64,000 nt of DNA from Andreprevotia chitinilytica DSM 18519 (GCF_000711875.1 NZ_JONM01000008.1:62001-126000); one strand, 5' to 3'. Positions 1 to 8,086 are shown, counted from the first letter of the stretch. The notes: generated by a model not told the origin, from the letters alone. Numbers and translations: made by a program.

Positions 1-245
1 AGAATGACGGGAATGGCTTGCGCCTGAATCGGGGTCGGGGTGCTGATGCCTTGCTTGGCAACGTCTTGCGCCAGTTCTTCGGACAGGCCGAGGGTCACAA
101 AGGCGTTGATGGCATCACCAGCACGAGCTGCAGCAGGAGCGCGCTCGGCGGATTCGTGCTCAGCGGTTTCAATCACGCTGGCGACGATTGCGTCGAGGGA
201 GTGAGCGGTGGTGTTTTCGTTGGTGTTGATTTCGGACTGGGACAT
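1..245 (-). CDS. DEAD-box ATP-dependent RNA helicase, N-terminal part only (runs off left edge)
   Basis: Reading the minus strand from the ATG at 245 gives 81 codons with no stop before the window edge. The protein begins MSQSEINTNENTTAHSLD, has an acidic Ala/Glu-rich lead of about 45 residues, then the Q motif of DEAD-box helicases: an aromatic residue upstream (AFVTLGLS), then GISTPTPIQAQAIPVIL. This element reads the adenine of ATP. It is typical of the RhlE/DbpA group, which unwinds RNA in ribosome assembly, RNA decay and cold adaptation. AAGGA lies upstream of the ATG. The Walker A and DEAD motifs would lie outside the window, so the exact subfamily cannot be told. Confidence 0.85.
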   Translation of the reverse strand, partial: MSQSEINTNENTTAHSLDAIVASVIETAEHESAERAPAAARAGDAINAFVTLGLSEELAQDVAKQGISTPTPIQAQAIPVI

Positions 246-652
246 CTTGGTTCCTTGCAAGTGAAGCCGCAAGCGAAGCCGAAATATGTCATGCGTATCA
301 AAGGTCAATACGCAACCAATGGCTGCTGTAAAAACAGGCCGTGGTTTTAATAGGGCGAAGTACGAATGAATGGCTGGAGCTTCGGAGCTTTTTCAAGCTT
401 GGGCAGCAGCGCTGGTCGCAATCCAATCCCGCAACATTTCGGCGGAGCAATTCCGCGGCAGGACATCGACGCTAACCAGCAAGAACCGCGCACATCCCGG
501 CGTTCAAAAGCGCCAAGTGAAGCTGTACCGGAGAGAAGGTCAGGTATCGATGCAAAAACAAACCCGCGCAATCCTGATCGGCGCGGGTTGATGCGCTGCA
601 TTATGCCCGTGTTGTGGCGGGCGTGCAACAAGTTGATGATTTTACTTGAAAA
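246..652. other. intergenic region without a supported gene
   Basis: This 407-base gap lies between the start of the helicase (minus strand) and the stop of the mscS-like gene (minus strand). It holds the mscS terminator near 555-590 and the leader of the helicase. Open frames on both strands here (for example 366-656 plus and 347-631 minus) overlap each other, have no recognisable domain and no convincing ribosome binding site, so they are not called. A long leader is common for cold-responsive helicase genes, but no specific element was recognised. Confidence 0.5.
552..590 (-). terminator. intrinsic terminator of the mscS-like gene
   Basis: Perfect 9-bp stem AACCCGCGC (561-569) with GCGCGGGTT (581-589) around an 11-base loop. 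On the minus strand it is followed by a T-rich run (complement of 551-560). It lies about 60 bases past the stop of the mscS-like gene. Confidence 0.85.
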
Positions 653-1537
653 CTAGTTGGGAACTTGTTCCGAAATGCCATTGGCATCGCCCATGCCACG
701 CAGAAAATCGCGCAGCAGCCGTTGTTCGATCCGGGCTCTTTGCCCCAGCGGCACCGGGAGTTGCAGGTGCAGCGCGATTTCTTCGCAGTCTTCCAGATTG
801 AGCCGCAGCCTGGGTTCCAGCGTGGGTGTTTCGAGCGCGTAGCCGCGGGATAGCTCACGGGCGTGGCGGGCAAGATCGTCCGCGTATTCGCTGACAATGG
901 CTGCGGCCGCGTCGAGCAGCACGGTTTCGGCCTTCTGCCAATCATCGCCACGCTCGATAACGATATGCACGGTCTGCACCACGTAACTGCCCAGCATCGT
1001 TTCGTTGAACACTGGGTTGGACAGCAGAAGGCTGTTCGGCAGGGTAATGCCACGGCCGACCGTGCCTTTATGTGCTTGTGCGTGGCTGGATTCGGCAATG
1101 GTGAACGACAGCAGGTTGGTATCGATTACCTGTCCCTTGATGTTGGCGACCTCGATCCGGTCACCCACCGAAAACACGTTGGTGCTGGTGCGGTAGATCG
1201 ACCCCATCATGCACAGGATCATTTCCTTGGTCGCGAGGACGATGGCGGCAGCGATGGCGACTAGCGAGACAGCCAGCGTCTGCAACTCGTGCCCCCAGAT
1301 GGAGACCAGCCCAAAGACGGAGATGCCCAGTGCGATATTGCGCAACGTGACCAGCCAGCGGCGTTTGACCTCGGCGCTCAGATCACGGCGACGCAGGATG
1401 GAGCGGCGCACCAGGCTGCGCGCAATCAGTAGTGTCACCATGAAAACCACGGTGGTGATGAGATCGCGTGGGAAGGTCTTGTCCGCCAGCGACGGCAACA
1501 GGGAATCGATGATGGAGGTGGGGGTAAAAGGCAGCAT
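653..1537 (-). CDS. MscS-family mechanosensitive ion channel
   Basis: The protein has 294 residues. Three hydrophobic segments lie near residues 22-42, 65-82 and 86-112; the third is Ala-rich (LAVSLVAIAAAIVLATKEM) and fits the pore helix of the MscS family. Next comes a beta-rich stretch with VGDRIEVANIKGQVIDTNLLS, the typical start of the MscS beta domain, then a mixed alpha/beta C-terminus. Such channels open under membrane tension and release solutes during osmotic downshock. It is close to the E. coli MscS length (286) and lacks the long N-terminal extensions of MscK or YbdG relatives. The gene stands alone, with its own terminator downstream. The family is well supported; the exact gating role is inference. 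Confidence 0.85.
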   Translation of the reverse strand: MLPFTPTSIIDSLLPSLADKTFPRDLITTVVFMVTLLIARSLVRRSILRRRDLSAEVKRRWLVTLRNIALGISVFGLVSIWGHELQTLAVSLVAIAAAIVLATKEMILCMMGSIYRTSTNVFSVGDRIEVANIKGQVIDTNLLSFTIAESSHAQAHKGTVGRGITLPNSLLLSNPVFNETMLGSYVVQTVHIVIERGDDWQKAETVLLDAAAAIVSEYADDLARHARELSRGYALETPTLEPRLRLNLEDCEEIALHLQLPVPLGQRARIEQRLLRDFLRGMGDANGISEQVPN

Positions 1538-1632
1538 GGGCGGTATTTTAACTGGCTTCGATCTTGCGGGAAGTCTTGCAGGGCGCTACGGTGCCAGATT
1601 CATCGAGTTATTGATATGACATGGGGCATGAC

Positions 1633-2124
1633 ATGACGACGCCAGTTCTGAAGCAATTGACCCGCGACGACCTCGCTCGCTTGGGGGACGCTGCCCGTCA
1701 ATCGCCGCGTTTACGCGCCAACCAGAACTTCCATCCCGTGCTGGAAGACCCGATCCAGCGTCTGGCCATCGCCATGCAGCCACGCACCTACGTGCGCCCG
1801 CATCGGCACCCGCATACGTTCGAATTGCTGTTTCCGCTCGTGGGGCGTTTTGTCGTGTTGCACTTTGACGCTGCAGGTGTGGTCACGCGCCGCACTGTGC
1901 TGGGGGAGGGCTCGGCCATTCTGGAAACCCCGGCTGGTGAATGGCACGCAGTATTGTCGCTGGATGATGGCGGCGTGATCTTTGAAGTCAAACACGGCCC
2001 ATACACGCCGATTGCGCCGGAAGACTACACCGCTTGGTCGCCGGCAGAAGGCACGTCGGAAGCTGAAGCGTTGATGGATTGGTACGCGATTGCGCAAGTT
2101 GGCGAGCGCTTTAGCGCGCCGTAA
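1633..2124 (+). CDS. WbuC-family cupin-fold metalloprotein (copy 1)
   Basis: The protein has 163 residues and a cupin core, with probable metal ligands in YVRPHRHPHTFELLFPL and a second beta motif in GEWHAVLSLDDGGVIFEVKHGPY. Proteins of the WbuC family were named from an O-antigen gene cluster; their reaction is not established. An upstream ATG at 1621 is in frame, but the ATG at 1633 has GGGG six bases before it, and its product (MTTPVLKQLTRDDLARLG) lines up with the start of the second family member at 48852-49328 ([16 protein letters not shown]). The stop codon directly abuts the stop of the convergent gene at 2125. Family assignment is good; function is unknown. Confidence 0.8.
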   Translation: MTTPVLKQLTRDDLARLGDAARQSPRLRANQNFHPVLEDPIQRLAIAMQPRTYVRPHRHPHTFELLFPLVGRFVVLHFDAAGVVTRRTVLGEGSAILETPAGEWHAVLSLDDGGVIFEVKHGPYTPIAPEDYTAWSPAEGTSEAEALMDWYAIAQVGERFSAP

Positions 2125-2511
2125 TTAACCCATTGCCAGCAAAGTGGGCGCACTGGCGTCTCGCGCGGTGTAGCTGGCAATGGCGTTGTTATTGCCATAA
2201 AGCGGCGGCAACGGGCGGTTCTCGTTCGAAAGACGCCCGACCAGCCAGAGCCACGTCAGCCAGTTTTGCGTGCTGTTGGCCTGCCACGGTGAAAACAGAT
2301 TGTTGATCAACGAGGCGTTGCTCTGCGCCTTGAGCCAATCCGCAAAAGCCGCATTGAAATCGAAACCTGCTTGGGATTGATCTTGCTGCGCCATATCCGG
2401 CGAGCTATTGGCATCGCTGCTGGGCGTGACGGGGGGCTTGCTGCTAACGCTGGTGGGAAGCGGGCGGAATATTGGCGTGTTGGCAGACAGTGAAGGGATC
2501 TGATTCAGCAT
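2125..2511 (-). CDS. hypothetical protein, not recognised
   Basis: The protein has 128 residues. The first 55 are Ser/Pro/Gln-rich and look disordered (for example SSKPPVTPSSDANSSPDMAQQ). The second half is Trp- and Asn-rich with an ordered look (FNAAFADWLKAQSN, NWLTWLWLVGRLS). There is no signal peptide and no known motif. It ends with zero spacing against the convergent cupin gene. Its codon use is like that of its neighbours, so it is probably a real gene, but no function can be offered. It might be lineage-specific. Confidence 0.5.
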   Translation of the reverse strand: MLNQIPSLSANTPIFRPLPTSVSSKPPVTPSSDANSSPDMAQQDQSQAGFDFNAAFADWLKAQSNASLINNLFSPWQANSTQNWLTWLWLVGRLSNENRPLPPLYGNNNAIASYTARDASAPTLLAMG

Positions 2512-2662
2512 CTTGATGCCCGATGATCTGGTTCTGGATGCTGTTGATCATCGCGCTAAATCGTGCTCAGCGCTGTGAACGGCTGACGCAGAATCTGGCC
2601 AGTTTTCACATGTGAATCAGGGCTTTAGCCATATGGCGTCTTGCTGTCGGATGTGCGCTTGC

Positions 2663-2977
2663 TCAATCAATGGAAATCGGCCCGCCAGCACTTCTGATGA
2701 AGGCCCACTTCTTTGGTGTCGGTAGCTGCTTGATGTCGTATTCCGCCTTGAGTGCCTCGGATCGGTTCGGGAATTCGATTACCGCCAGCAAGCGTAACGG
2801 CGGGCGTGACCGCGTGTAGCGTGCGCCCTTGCCCGACACATGCACGGCATAGCGCTTTGCCACATCGATCGCCACGCCGGTGTAAACACTGCCATCGACG
2901 CATTCAATCAAGTACACAAACCAGGGTTTTTGTTCTTTCAATTCCGGATCCAATTCCCAATCAGCCCCCAGACTCAA
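2663..2977 (-). CDS. GIY-YIG domain protein of the UPF0213/YhbQ type
   Basis: About 104 residues. The GIY-YIG signature is spread over FVYLIECVDGSVYTGVAIDV, followed by KRYAVHVSGKGARYTRSRPP and a conserved Glu near EALKAEYDIK. Small stand-alone GIY-YIG proteins of this group are single-domain nucleases or nuclease-like proteins with poorly defined DNA substrates. The 5' end is uncertain: the longest frame starts at a TTG (2977) just after an in-frame TAG, and family members usually begin close to the FVYLIE strand, so a later start is possible. It is divergent from the phosphonate genes, about 80 bases away. Confidence 0.8.
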   Translation of the reverse strand: MSLGADWELDPELKEQKPWFVYLIECVDGSVYTGVAIDVAKRYAVHVSGKGARYTRSRPPLRLLAVIEFPNRSEALKAEYDIKQLPTPKKWAFIRSAGGPISID

Positions 2978-3055
2978 ACTCGTCTAGACGTCATGGGCGC
3001 GTAATACTGGATGTCTACACTCCGCCGCATTCTGATCGAATGTGAACCGAGAGCA

Positions 3056-3610
3056 ATGTCGCTTTCCTGGCAACAACTCGAAACCCTGCTCGCCGACAGC
3101 GCCGCATCGCTGTACGGCGGAGAGGCAGTTTCCCAGCTCGAGCACGCGCTGCAAAGCGCTGAATGCGCCGAGCGCGACGGGGCAAACCCCGCCTTGATTA
3201 CTGCTGCGCTGCTGCATGACGTCGGCCATCTGGTGGCCGGCCAAGGCGATACTGACCTCGCCAACGGCATCGATGACCGGCATGAGCAAATTGGGGTCGC
3301 GTCGCTCAAGGAGCTGTTCGGCGATGCGGTGTTGGCGCCGATCGCACTGCACGTCTCGGCCAAACGCTATTTGTGCGTGATCGAGCCCGGGTATCACGCG
3401 GCGCTGTCGGAATCCTCCCGCCAATCGCTTGCCTTGCAAGGCGGCCTGATGAGCGCCGACGAAACCCGCCGCTTTGCCGCCAATCCCCATGCCTACGCCG
3501 CCGTTGCGCTGCGCCGTTGGGATGACGAAGCCAAAGTCATCGGCAAGGTCACACCGCCGCTCTCCCATTACCTCCAGATCGCTGCCGCCGTGGCCCGGAA
3601 TCCGCAATGA
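3056..3610 (+). CDS. PhnZ-like HD-domain di-iron oxygenase (phosphonate-associated)
   Basis: The protein has 184 residues. Its ligand spacing matches PhnZ, the mixed-valent di-iron oxygenase that splits (R)-2-amino-1-hydroxyethylphosphonate into glycine and phosphate: Tyr20 and Glu23 (YGGE), His30, His54-Asp55 in LLHDVGHL, His76, His99 and Asp157. The Tyr and Glu are those that cover and bind the substrate-side iron in PhnZ. TIGRFAM names this group as the HD protein of phosphonate-degradation operons. The stop overlaps the ATG of the next gene (ATGA). An in-frame ATG at 3011 would add 15 residues with no family match, so 3056 is preferred. No PhnY hydroxylase lies in the window, so the true substrate is open. 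Confidence 0.85.
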   Translation: MSLSWQQLETLLADSAASLYGGEAVSQLEHALQSAECAERDGANPALITAALLHDVGHLVAGQGDTDLANGIDDRHEQIGVASLKELFGDAVLAPIALHVSAKRYLCVIEPGYHAALSESSRQSLALQGGLMSADETRRFAANPHAYAAVALRRWDDEAKVIGKVTPPLSHYLQIAAAVARNPQ

Positions 3611-4761
3611 AGCCTGATTTGCCTGTAAGTAACACTGCGCCGGAATTGCTGCGCGTCGATGGCATTGCCAAACGCTTTGGCGAATTTATCGCGCTGGATG
3701 GCATCGATCTGTCGGTCAGGAAGGGCGAATTCCTGTGTCTGCTCGGCCCTTCCGGCTGTGGCAAAACCACCTTGCTGCGCATCATCGCCGGGCTGGAAGC
3801 ACAAAGCGCCGGGCGAATTTATCTGCATGATCGCGACATCACCCGCCTGCCGGCGAGCGAGCGCGATTACGGCATCGTGTTCCAAAGCTATGCCCTGTTC
3901 CCGAACCTGAACGTGGCGGACAACATTGCCTATGGCCTCACCGGCCGGCGTGAGGACAAACAGCGCCGCGTCACCGAATTGCTCTATCTGATCGGCTTGG
4001 CCGGCATCGAAGCCAAATACCCGGCGCAGTTGTCTGGTGGACAGCAGCAGCGGGTCGCCTTGGCGCGGGCGCTGGCAACGTCTCCCGGTTTGCTGTTGCT
4101 GGATGAGCCCTTATCCGCGCTGGATGCCCGCGTACGGGAACACCTGCGCCGCGAGATCAAAGCACTGCAACAGAAACTCGGCGTGACCACCATCATGGTG
4201 ACGCACGATCAGGAAGAAGCCCTGACGATGGCCGACCGCATTGTGGTGATGAATCACGGTGTGGTCGAGCAAGTCGGCACTCCAGAGCAGATCTACAGCC
4301 AGCCGGCCAGCCGTTTCGTGGCGGATTTCGTCGGCCAGACCAACTGGATTCCTGCGACGTTTTCGGCTGAGCACGGTGTGCAGGTCGGCGACGTGGGCAT
4401 CGCCATCCAGACCTTGCCACCGCTGGCAGTAGGCTGCGGTGAACTTGCCTTGTTCATCCGCCCGGAAGACGTGCAGTTGCACGCCTATTGGGAAGGCGGC
4501 GCGATTGGCGAAGCCAACACCGCGCTCGGCGATGTCGACAAGATCGAGTTGCTGGGCGGCGTATATCGCATCGGCCTGACTGTGCCGCTGTGGGGCAATC
4601 TGGCCGTCAACGTGGACGTGAGCCGGGGCGAGTTCCAACGCTTGCGCCTATCCAGCGAACGCCGTGTCCCGGTCACGCTGCCGGCGGACAAATTGCGTGC
4701 CTTTGTCGAACCTGCCAAGGCCGAGCCAGCCTTGCCGGAGTCCGCCGAGGTGGACGCATGA
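3607..4761 (+). CDS. phnT2: 2-aminoethylphosphonate-type ABC transporter, ATP-binding subunit (PhnT2 family)
   Basis: The protein has 384 residues. Walker A GPSGCGKTT lies at 47-55, the ABC signature LSGGQQQRVALARAL near 142-156, Walker B LLLLDEPLSALD just after, and the switch His in MVTHDQEEAL. After about residue 240 follows a TOBE-like C-terminal regulatory domain, as in importers of the Fe3+/spermidine/phosphonate class. It would power uptake of aminoethylphosphonate through the membrane subunit encoded next. The start overlaps the previous stop (ATGA), and its own stop overlaps the next start (ATGA), showing tight translational coupling. The subfamily is inferred from the operon; on sequence alone it could be a ferric or polyamine importer ATPase. 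Confidence 0.85.
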   Translation: MKPDLPVSNTAPELLRVDGIAKRFGEFIALDGIDLSVRKGEFLCLLGPSGCGKTTLLRIIAGLEAQSAGRIYLHDRDITRLPASERDYGIVFQSYALFPNLNVADNIAYGLTGRREDKQRRVTELLYLIGLAGIEAKYPAQLSGGQQQRVALARALATSPGLLLLDEPLSALDARVREHLRREIKALQQKLGVTTIMVTHDQEEALTMADRIVVMNHGVVEQVGTPEQIYSQPASRFVADFVGQTNWIPATFSAEHGVQVGDVGIAIQTLPPLAVGCGELALFIRPEDVQLHAYWEGGAIGEANTALGDVDKIELLGGVYRIGLTVPLWGNLAVNVDVSRGEFQRLRLSSERRVPVTLPADKLRAFVEPAKAEPALPESAEVDA

Positions 4762-6470
4762 TCGCCTTGCTGCAAGCACTGCGGATTCCTGGCTTTGCGG
4801 ACCAAGGCCCCGCCGTGGAACGCAGCCAGCGTATTGCAGGTGTGCTCGCCAGTTTGGTAGCGCTGGCGCTGATCGCCTTCATGGCATTGCCGCTGGCGGC
4901 GATTCTGGGCAAGGCGCTGACGGACAAGGCCGGCGCATTCGTCGGCCTGGCCCAGTTTGCCGAGACCGCTGGCGGTGCCTCCTTTTGGCATGCCGTTGGC
5001 AATAGCTTTGCCGTATCGCTGACGACCACGCTTATCGTCCTGCCGCTGGCTTATGGCTTTGCCGCCGCGTTGACGCGCACCCGTATGCCGGGCAAACCGT
5101 TGTTTCGCGGCTTGGCGCTGATCCCGCTCTTGGCCCCGTCGCTCTTGCCCGGCATCGCGCTGATCTATCTGTTCGGCAACCAAGGCATCCTGAAAAGCTG
5201 GTTCCCGGACGGCAGCATTTATGGCTTTTGGGGCATCGTGATTGCGGAAACGTTTTTCACCTTCCCGCACGCCCTGATGATTCTGATTACCGCGCTATCG
5301 GTAGCTGATTCGCGCCTCTATGAAGCGGCAACGGCGCTGGGTGCAGGGCGTATCCGGCGCTTCTTTACCGTGACACTGCCCGCGGTGCGCTATGGCGTGA
5401 TCTCGGCCGGTTTGGTGGTGTTCACCTTGGTGATTGTCGATTTCGGCGCACCCAAGGTGATTGGCGGGCAATACAACGTGCTGGCGGTCGAGGCCTACAA
5501 GCAGGTGATCGGCCAGCAGAATTTCCCGAAAGGTGCGGTGATCGGCTTGCTGTTGCTGCTGCCAGCGGTGCTGAGCTTCGTGATCGATGCCGTGCTGCAA
5601 AGACGCCAACGCGCATTGCTGACGGCGCGTGCGCAGCCGTTGTCGCCGGTGCGGAATGTATGGGTGGATTTGCTTGCGGCTGGCTGGTGCAGTCTGGTCG
5701 GCGGCGCGTTGCTGGCCGTACTCGGCACCGCCGTTGCCGCCGCCCTGATCAAGCTGTGGCCCTACAACCTGACCCCGACGCTGGCGCATTTCAATTTCGA
5801 CAATATGGATGGTGGCGGCTGGGCGGCGTTCTGGAACAGCCTGAAGATGGCGAGCGCGACAGCATTGGCCGGTACTTTGCTCGTGTTCACCGGTGCTTAC
5901 CTCACCGAAAAAACCGCTGCCGCGCCGTTGGCCCGCCAATTGATCCGCCTGATCGCCATGCTGCCGATGGCCGTACCGGGGCTGGTGCTCGGCTTGGGCT
6001 ACATCTTCTTCTTCAACGATCCGGCCAATCCGCTGCATATGTTGTATGGCACGCTGACGATTCTGGTGATTTGCTCGGTGATGCACTTCTACACCACCGC
6101 CCACCTCACTGCCGTAACGGCGCTCAAGCAGATGGATCGCGAATTCGAAGCCGTCGCTGCCTCGCTGAAAGTGCCGTTCTGGATCACCGCCTGGCGCGTG
6201 ACGTTGCCGGTATGCCTGCCGGCGTTGTTGGAGGTGGCTCGCTATTTCTTCGTGTCTGCCATGACCACCGTGTCGGCGGTGATCTTTCTGTATACGCCCG
6301 ACAGCATGCTGGCGTCGGTCTCCGTGCTGAATATGGATGACGCTGGCGATACCGCTGCCGCTGCCGCCATGGCGACGCTGATTGTGGTGGCCTCAGCACT
6401 GGTCTGCCTGGTGTTTGGTTTGGCGTCGCATGGTTTGAGCCGGCGGACGCAGGCTTGGCGGCAGAGATAA
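4758..6470 (+). CDS. phnU2: 2-aminoethylphosphonate-type ABC transporter, fused permease (PhnU2 family)
   Basis: The protein has 570 residues with about 12 membrane segments in two homologous halves, each with a binding-protein-dependent transport EAA-type loop (EAATALGAGRIRRFFTVTLP in the first, EFEAVAASLKVPFWITAWRV in the second). It thus supplies both channel halves in one chain, as in the PhnU2 and FbpB groups. Start choice: the frame stays open for 90 codons upstream, but the ATG at 4758 overlaps the phnT2 stop as ATGA and begins the hydrophobic region, so it is preferred. No periplasmic binding protein gene is found next to it, which is unusual. A transcription terminator follows at 6696-6719. 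Confidence 0.87.
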   Translation: MIALLQALRIPGFADQGPAVERSQRIAGVLASLVALALIAFMALPLAAILGKALTDKAGAFVGLAQFAETAGGASFWHAVGNSFAVSLTTTLIVLPLAYGFAAALTRTRMPGKPLFRGLALIPLLAPSLLPGIALIYLFGNQGILKSWFPDGSIYGFWGIVIAETFFTFPHALMILITALSVADSRLYEAATALGAGRIRRFFTVTLPAVRYGVISAGLVVFTLVIVDFGAPKVIGGQYNVLAVEAYKQVIGQQNFPKGAVIGLLLLLPAVLSFVIDAVLQRRQRALLTARAQPLSPVRNVWVDLLAAGWCSLVGGALLAVLGTAVAAALIKLWPYNLTPTLAHFNFDNMDGGGWAAFWNSLKMASATALAGTLLVFTGAYLTEKTAAAPLARQLIRLIAMLPMAVPGLVLGLGYIFFFNDPANPLHMLYGTLTILVICSVMHFYTTAHLTAVTALKQMDREFEAVAASLKVPFWITAWRVTLPVCLPALLEVARYFFVSAMTTVSAVIFLYTPDSMLASVSVLNMDDAGDTAAAAAMATLIVVASALVCLVFGLASHGLSRRTQAWRQR

Positions 6471-6489
6471 GTAAATGCAAATACAAAGC

Positions 6490-6683
6490 CTGTAGACACA
6501 GAGAGCAAAGAGAAAGGCATACGAGCGCACCGAGAAACCGGAGCCTGTGCAGAGCAAAGTTGTAGGAGCGAGCTTGCTCGCGATGGCAATGCATCAATTC
6601 ACGATGCAATCGCGAGCAAGCTCGCTCCTACAGGTGTTCTTCTCAATCGGCTTTGGTGTTCTCCGTGCTCTCTGTGTCTACAG
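6490..6683. repeat. nested inverted-repeat cluster between phnU2 and phnW
   Basis: Outer arms CTGTAGACACAGAGAGCA (6490-6507) and its exact reverse complement (6666-6683) enclose the REPIN at 6561-6632. Further weak complementarity continues inward from both arms. The ACACAGAG-rich arm resembles the arms of the block at 11297-11969. Confidence 0.75.
6561..6632. repeat. REPIN-type repeat (two inverted REP units), copy 1
   Basis: A 24-bp unit at 6561-6584 (core GAGCGAGCTTGCTCGC, itself a hairpin) is repeated as an exact reverse complement at 6609-6632, 24 bases apart. Sequence and arrangement are like the REP/REPIN repeats well known from Pseudomonas. A second copy lies at 51191-51262. No RAYT (TnpA-REP) gene is present in the window. 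Confidence 0.85.
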
Positions 6684-6695
6684 ATGTTGATCTTC

Positions 6696-6719
6696 AACCG
6701 GGCTATGCCCGGTTTTATT
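6696..6719 (+). terminator. intrinsic terminator after phnU2
   Basis: Stem AACCGGGC (6696-6703), loop TAT, GCCCGGTT (6707-6714), then TTATT. It ends 40 bases before the phnW start, so phnW is likely a separate transcription unit or depends on read-through. Confidence 0.75.
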
Positions 6720-6759
6720 GGCCCAAAAAATTCGTCTAGATGACTTGGAGTGACAACGA

Positions 6760-7857
6760 ATGCGCGAACCGATCCTGCTTACCCCCGGCCCGCTGACCAC
6801 CAGCTTGACCACTAAAACCGCCATGTTGTCTGACTGGGGCTCGTGGGATGCGAGCTTCAACACGCTGACAGCGGGCGTCTGCGCAGACTTGATCGCCATC
6901 GCCCACGCGGCCGATACGCATGTCTGCGTGCCGCTGCAAGGCTCGGGCACCTTCGCGGTCGAGGCCGCCATCGGCAATCTGGTGCCGCGCGACGGCAAGT
7001 TGTTGGTGCTGGTCAACGGGGCTTATGGCAAGCGCATGGCGCGGGCAGCGGAGGTGATCGGCCGGCAGATCGCGATTTATGAAACGGCGGACGATACGCC
7101 ACCCAATCCGGCTGAGCTGGCGGCACGTCTGGCTGCTGATCCGGCCATTAGTCACGTCGGCTTGATTCACTGCGAAACCAGCACCGGCATCCTGAATCCG
7201 CTGGCCGAGATCGCCGAGGTGGTCTGCCGTGCCGGACGGCGCTTGATTGTCGATGCCATGAGCTCCTTCGGGGCCTTGCCGATCGACGCCCGGGAGATTG
7301 CCTTCGATGCGCTGATTGCCTCATCCAACAAATGCCTGGAAGGCGTGCCAGGCATGGGCTTCGTGATCGCTCGCAAGACCGCGTTGCTGGATTGCACCGG
7401 CAACAGCCATTCGCTGGCGATGGATCTGCACGATCAGTATCAATACATGCAGAAAACCGGCCAATGGCGCTTCACTCCGCCTACCCACGTGGTCGCCGCC
7501 TTGCGTGCTGCGCTGGATCAATACCTCGCCGAAGGCGGCCAACCGGCCCGGCTGGCGCGCTACACCGCCAACTACCGCGCCTTGGTCGACGGCATGCAAA
7601 AGCTCGGTCTGACCTTGTTCCTGCGGCCTGAGTTGCAGGCGCCGATCATCGTCACCTTCCACGCGCCCAATCATCCGGATTACGACTTCAAGCGCTTCTA
7701 TGAGGCCGTGCGGGCGCGTGGCTTTGTGCTTTATCCCGGCAAGTTGACCGAGGTCGAGACCTTCCGCGTGGGGTGTATCGGCGCGATCGATGGGGCAGAG
7801 GTTGGGCAGGCGGTGGCGGCGGTAGGGGATGTGCTGGCGGAGCTGGGCTGGGTTTAG
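6760..7857 (+). CDS. phnW: 2-aminoethylphosphonate--pyruvate transaminase
   Basis: The protein has 365 residues, the usual length for PhnW. It moves the amino group of 2-aminoethylphosphonate to pyruvate, giving phosphonoacetaldehyde and alanine, with PLP as cofactor. The start ([14 protein letters not shown]) and the middle ([14 protein letters not shown]) are class V aminotransferase PhnW hallmarks, and the PLP-binding lysine is Lys191 in [18 protein letters not shown] lies nine bases before the ATG. Its product feeds the phosphonatase encoded by the next gene. It is separated from the transporter genes by a terminator and from phnX by a repeat. Confidence 0.95.
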   Translation: MREPILLTPGPLTTSLTTKTAMLSDWGSWDASFNTLTAGVCADLIAIAHAADTHVCVPLQGSGTFAVEAAIGNLVPRDGKLLVLVNGAYGKRMARAAEVIGRQIAIYETADDTPPNPAELAARLAADPAISHVGLIHCETSTGILNPLAEIAEVVCRAGRRLIVDAMSSFGALPIDAREIAFDALIASSNKCLEGVPGMGFVIARKTALLDCTGNSHSLAMDLHDQYQYMQKTGQWRFTPPTHVVAALRAALDQYLAEGGQPARLARYTANYRALVDGMQKLGLTLFLRPELQAPIIVTFHAPNHPDYDFKRFYEAVRARGFVLYPGKLTEVETFRVGCIGAIDGAEVGQAVAAVGDVLAELGWV

Positions 7858-7905
7858 TCGTTTTTGCAAACGTTGATTGCCTTGCTTTAAGGCGCTTCAG
7901 ATTTT

Positions 7906-8021
7906 GACCTCCCCCTTCCTTGAAGGGGGATTGAGGGGGATTTCGACGCAATCCCAAACGTCATTGCAATTTGAGAGGCTGAAGAAATCCCCCCTGGCCC
8001 CCCTTCAAAAAGGGGGGAAGG
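7906..8021. repeat. GGGGGA-rich inverted repeat between phnW and phnX
   Basis: Two arms rich in CCCCC/GGGGG (7906-7943 and 7984-8021) each hold an internal hairpin (for example CCCCCTT..AAGGGGG) and are roughly inverted copies of one another around a 40-base centre. This pattern, AAATCCCCC...CTTCAAAAAGGGGGG, is of the small dispersed palindromic kind. It lies within the 229-base gap upstream of phnX and has no coding potential. Confidence 0.7.
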
Positions 8022-8086
8022 AATAGTCATCCCCCGTTGAGTGTTGCCATCGTTGTTTCACACGCTATTCAATCAAAGGAACCCCC

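Noticed and set aside
18-350. Plus-strand open frame at the left edge
   Set aside because: It is the complement of the DEAD-box helicase start, whose Q motif is clearly read on the minus strand.
370-395. AGCTTCGGAGCTTTTTC as a plus-strand terminator
   Set aside because: Only four paired bases, and no plus-strand gene upstream.
366-656. Open frames on both strands in the gap before the mscS-like gene
   Set aside because: They overlap each other and the terminator, lack domains and ribosome binding sites, and the composition does not favour either.
4488-4757. N-terminal extension of the permease
   Set aside because: It lies inside phnT2 in another frame, is Arg-rich and does not look like a membrane protein; the ATG at 4758 overlaps the phnT2 stop.
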